Part shown: one piece after another, positions 5,280 through 5,351 of the stretch | How positions within the stretch are numbered: position 1 is the first letter of the stretch | Layout: each line of letters starts with the position of its first letter | Assembly (NCBI GenBank): GCA_903895515.1 | Contig: CAITUB010000144.1 | Span: 1 to 5,351, forward strand | Direction: 5' to 3' | Source of the DNA: an uncultured Acidimicrobium sp. | GTDB taxonomy: Bacteria; Actinomycetota; Acidimicrobiia; Acidimicrobiales; Ilumatobacteraceae | Length of the DNA stretch: 5,351 bases | Made by a program: the position numbers and the translations under genes | The notes under the pieces: generated by a model | Database searches by the model: none | Told to the model about the DNA's origin: nothing | Seen by the model: only the letters and a program-made list of their open reading frames with translations

Positions 5280-5351
5280 ATGAGGCTTTCGCGCGCAAGT
5301 TCTAATGCCGACATTCTGAGCGTGTTGCATCAGGTTGCTGATGCAGTAGCA
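5280..5351 (+). CDS. Start of a further operon gene, cut by window edge; possibly inositol-monophosphatase-like
   Basis: Twenty-four codons are visible from the ATG at 5280: MRLSRASSNADILSVLHQVADAVA. The permease 2 stop TAA (5271-5273) is in this same frame, which fixes the ATG as the first standard start. Only six bases separate the genes, so it is probably cotranscribed with the importer. There is no good Shine-Dalgarno (ACGG at best), and ribosomes may reinitiate from permease 2. The segment LSVLHQVADAVA reminds me of the N-terminus of actinobacterial inositol-monophosphatase-family proteins, but the catalytic motifs lie outside the window. Nucleoside importer operons often continue with thymidine phosphorylase, cytidine deaminase or adenosine deaminase; what is visible does not look like those, though it is too short to exclude them. 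Confidence 0.6.
   Translation, partial: MRLSRASSNADILSVLHQVADAVA

Noticed and set aside
1..5351. Mobile element, CRISPR array, tRNA or defence system
   Set aside because: No transposase, long terminal repeats, regularly spaced repeats, cloverleaf or unfamiliar multi-gene cassette is visible. The genes form a standard sulfate assimilation and ABC import context.

Overview
This window looks like a piece of a bacterial chromosome, probably from an actinobacterium of moderate GC (about half by eye). Three things point that way. The divergent CysD N-terminus has the SGGKDS and DTGHNF wording I associate with actinobacterial sequences. GTG starts and GTGA start/stop overlaps are used. The first residues of the last gene resemble an actinobacterial inositol-monophosphatase-like protein, though this is weak. 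A free-living aquatic lineage (acI or acIV/Acidimicrobiia-like) would fit the base composition, but that is a guess.

Layout. (1) Positions 1-396, minus strand: the 5' part of cysD, the small subunit of ATP sulfurylase, cut by the window edge. (2) Positions 397-553: a divergent intergenic region. It holds candidate promoters for both directions, a possible six-codon leader ORF with its own Shine-Dalgarno, and a perfect 7-bp hairpin next to the ribosome binding site of the next gene. (3) Positions 554-5273, plus strand: a complete four-gene ABC importer operon of the BMP/PnrA-NupNOPQ type. In order it encodes a substrate-binding lipoprotein, a double-domain ATPase and two different BPD_transp_2 permeases. 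(4) Position 5280 to the end, plus strand: the first 24 codons of another gene, closely following the operon.

How it works together. The lipoprotein should capture a purine base or nucleoside outside the membrane. The two permeases form the channel, and the fused ATPase (one intact and one degenerate nucleotide site) powers import. The last three importer genes are tightly coupled: both ATPase-permease and permease-permease junctions are 4-nt GTGA overlaps. The lipoprotein gene is set apart in two ways. A strong 12-bp hairpin lies at its junction with the ATPase gene, and its codon use is clearly more biased. Both fit a binding protein made in excess over the membrane complex.

I found no mobile element, CRISPR array, tRNA, rRNA or wholly unfamiliar gene system. 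The most interesting signals are regulatory: the junction hairpin, which lies inside the longest ATPase reading frame and makes its start uncertain, and the leader ORF plus hairpin before the lipoprotein gene.
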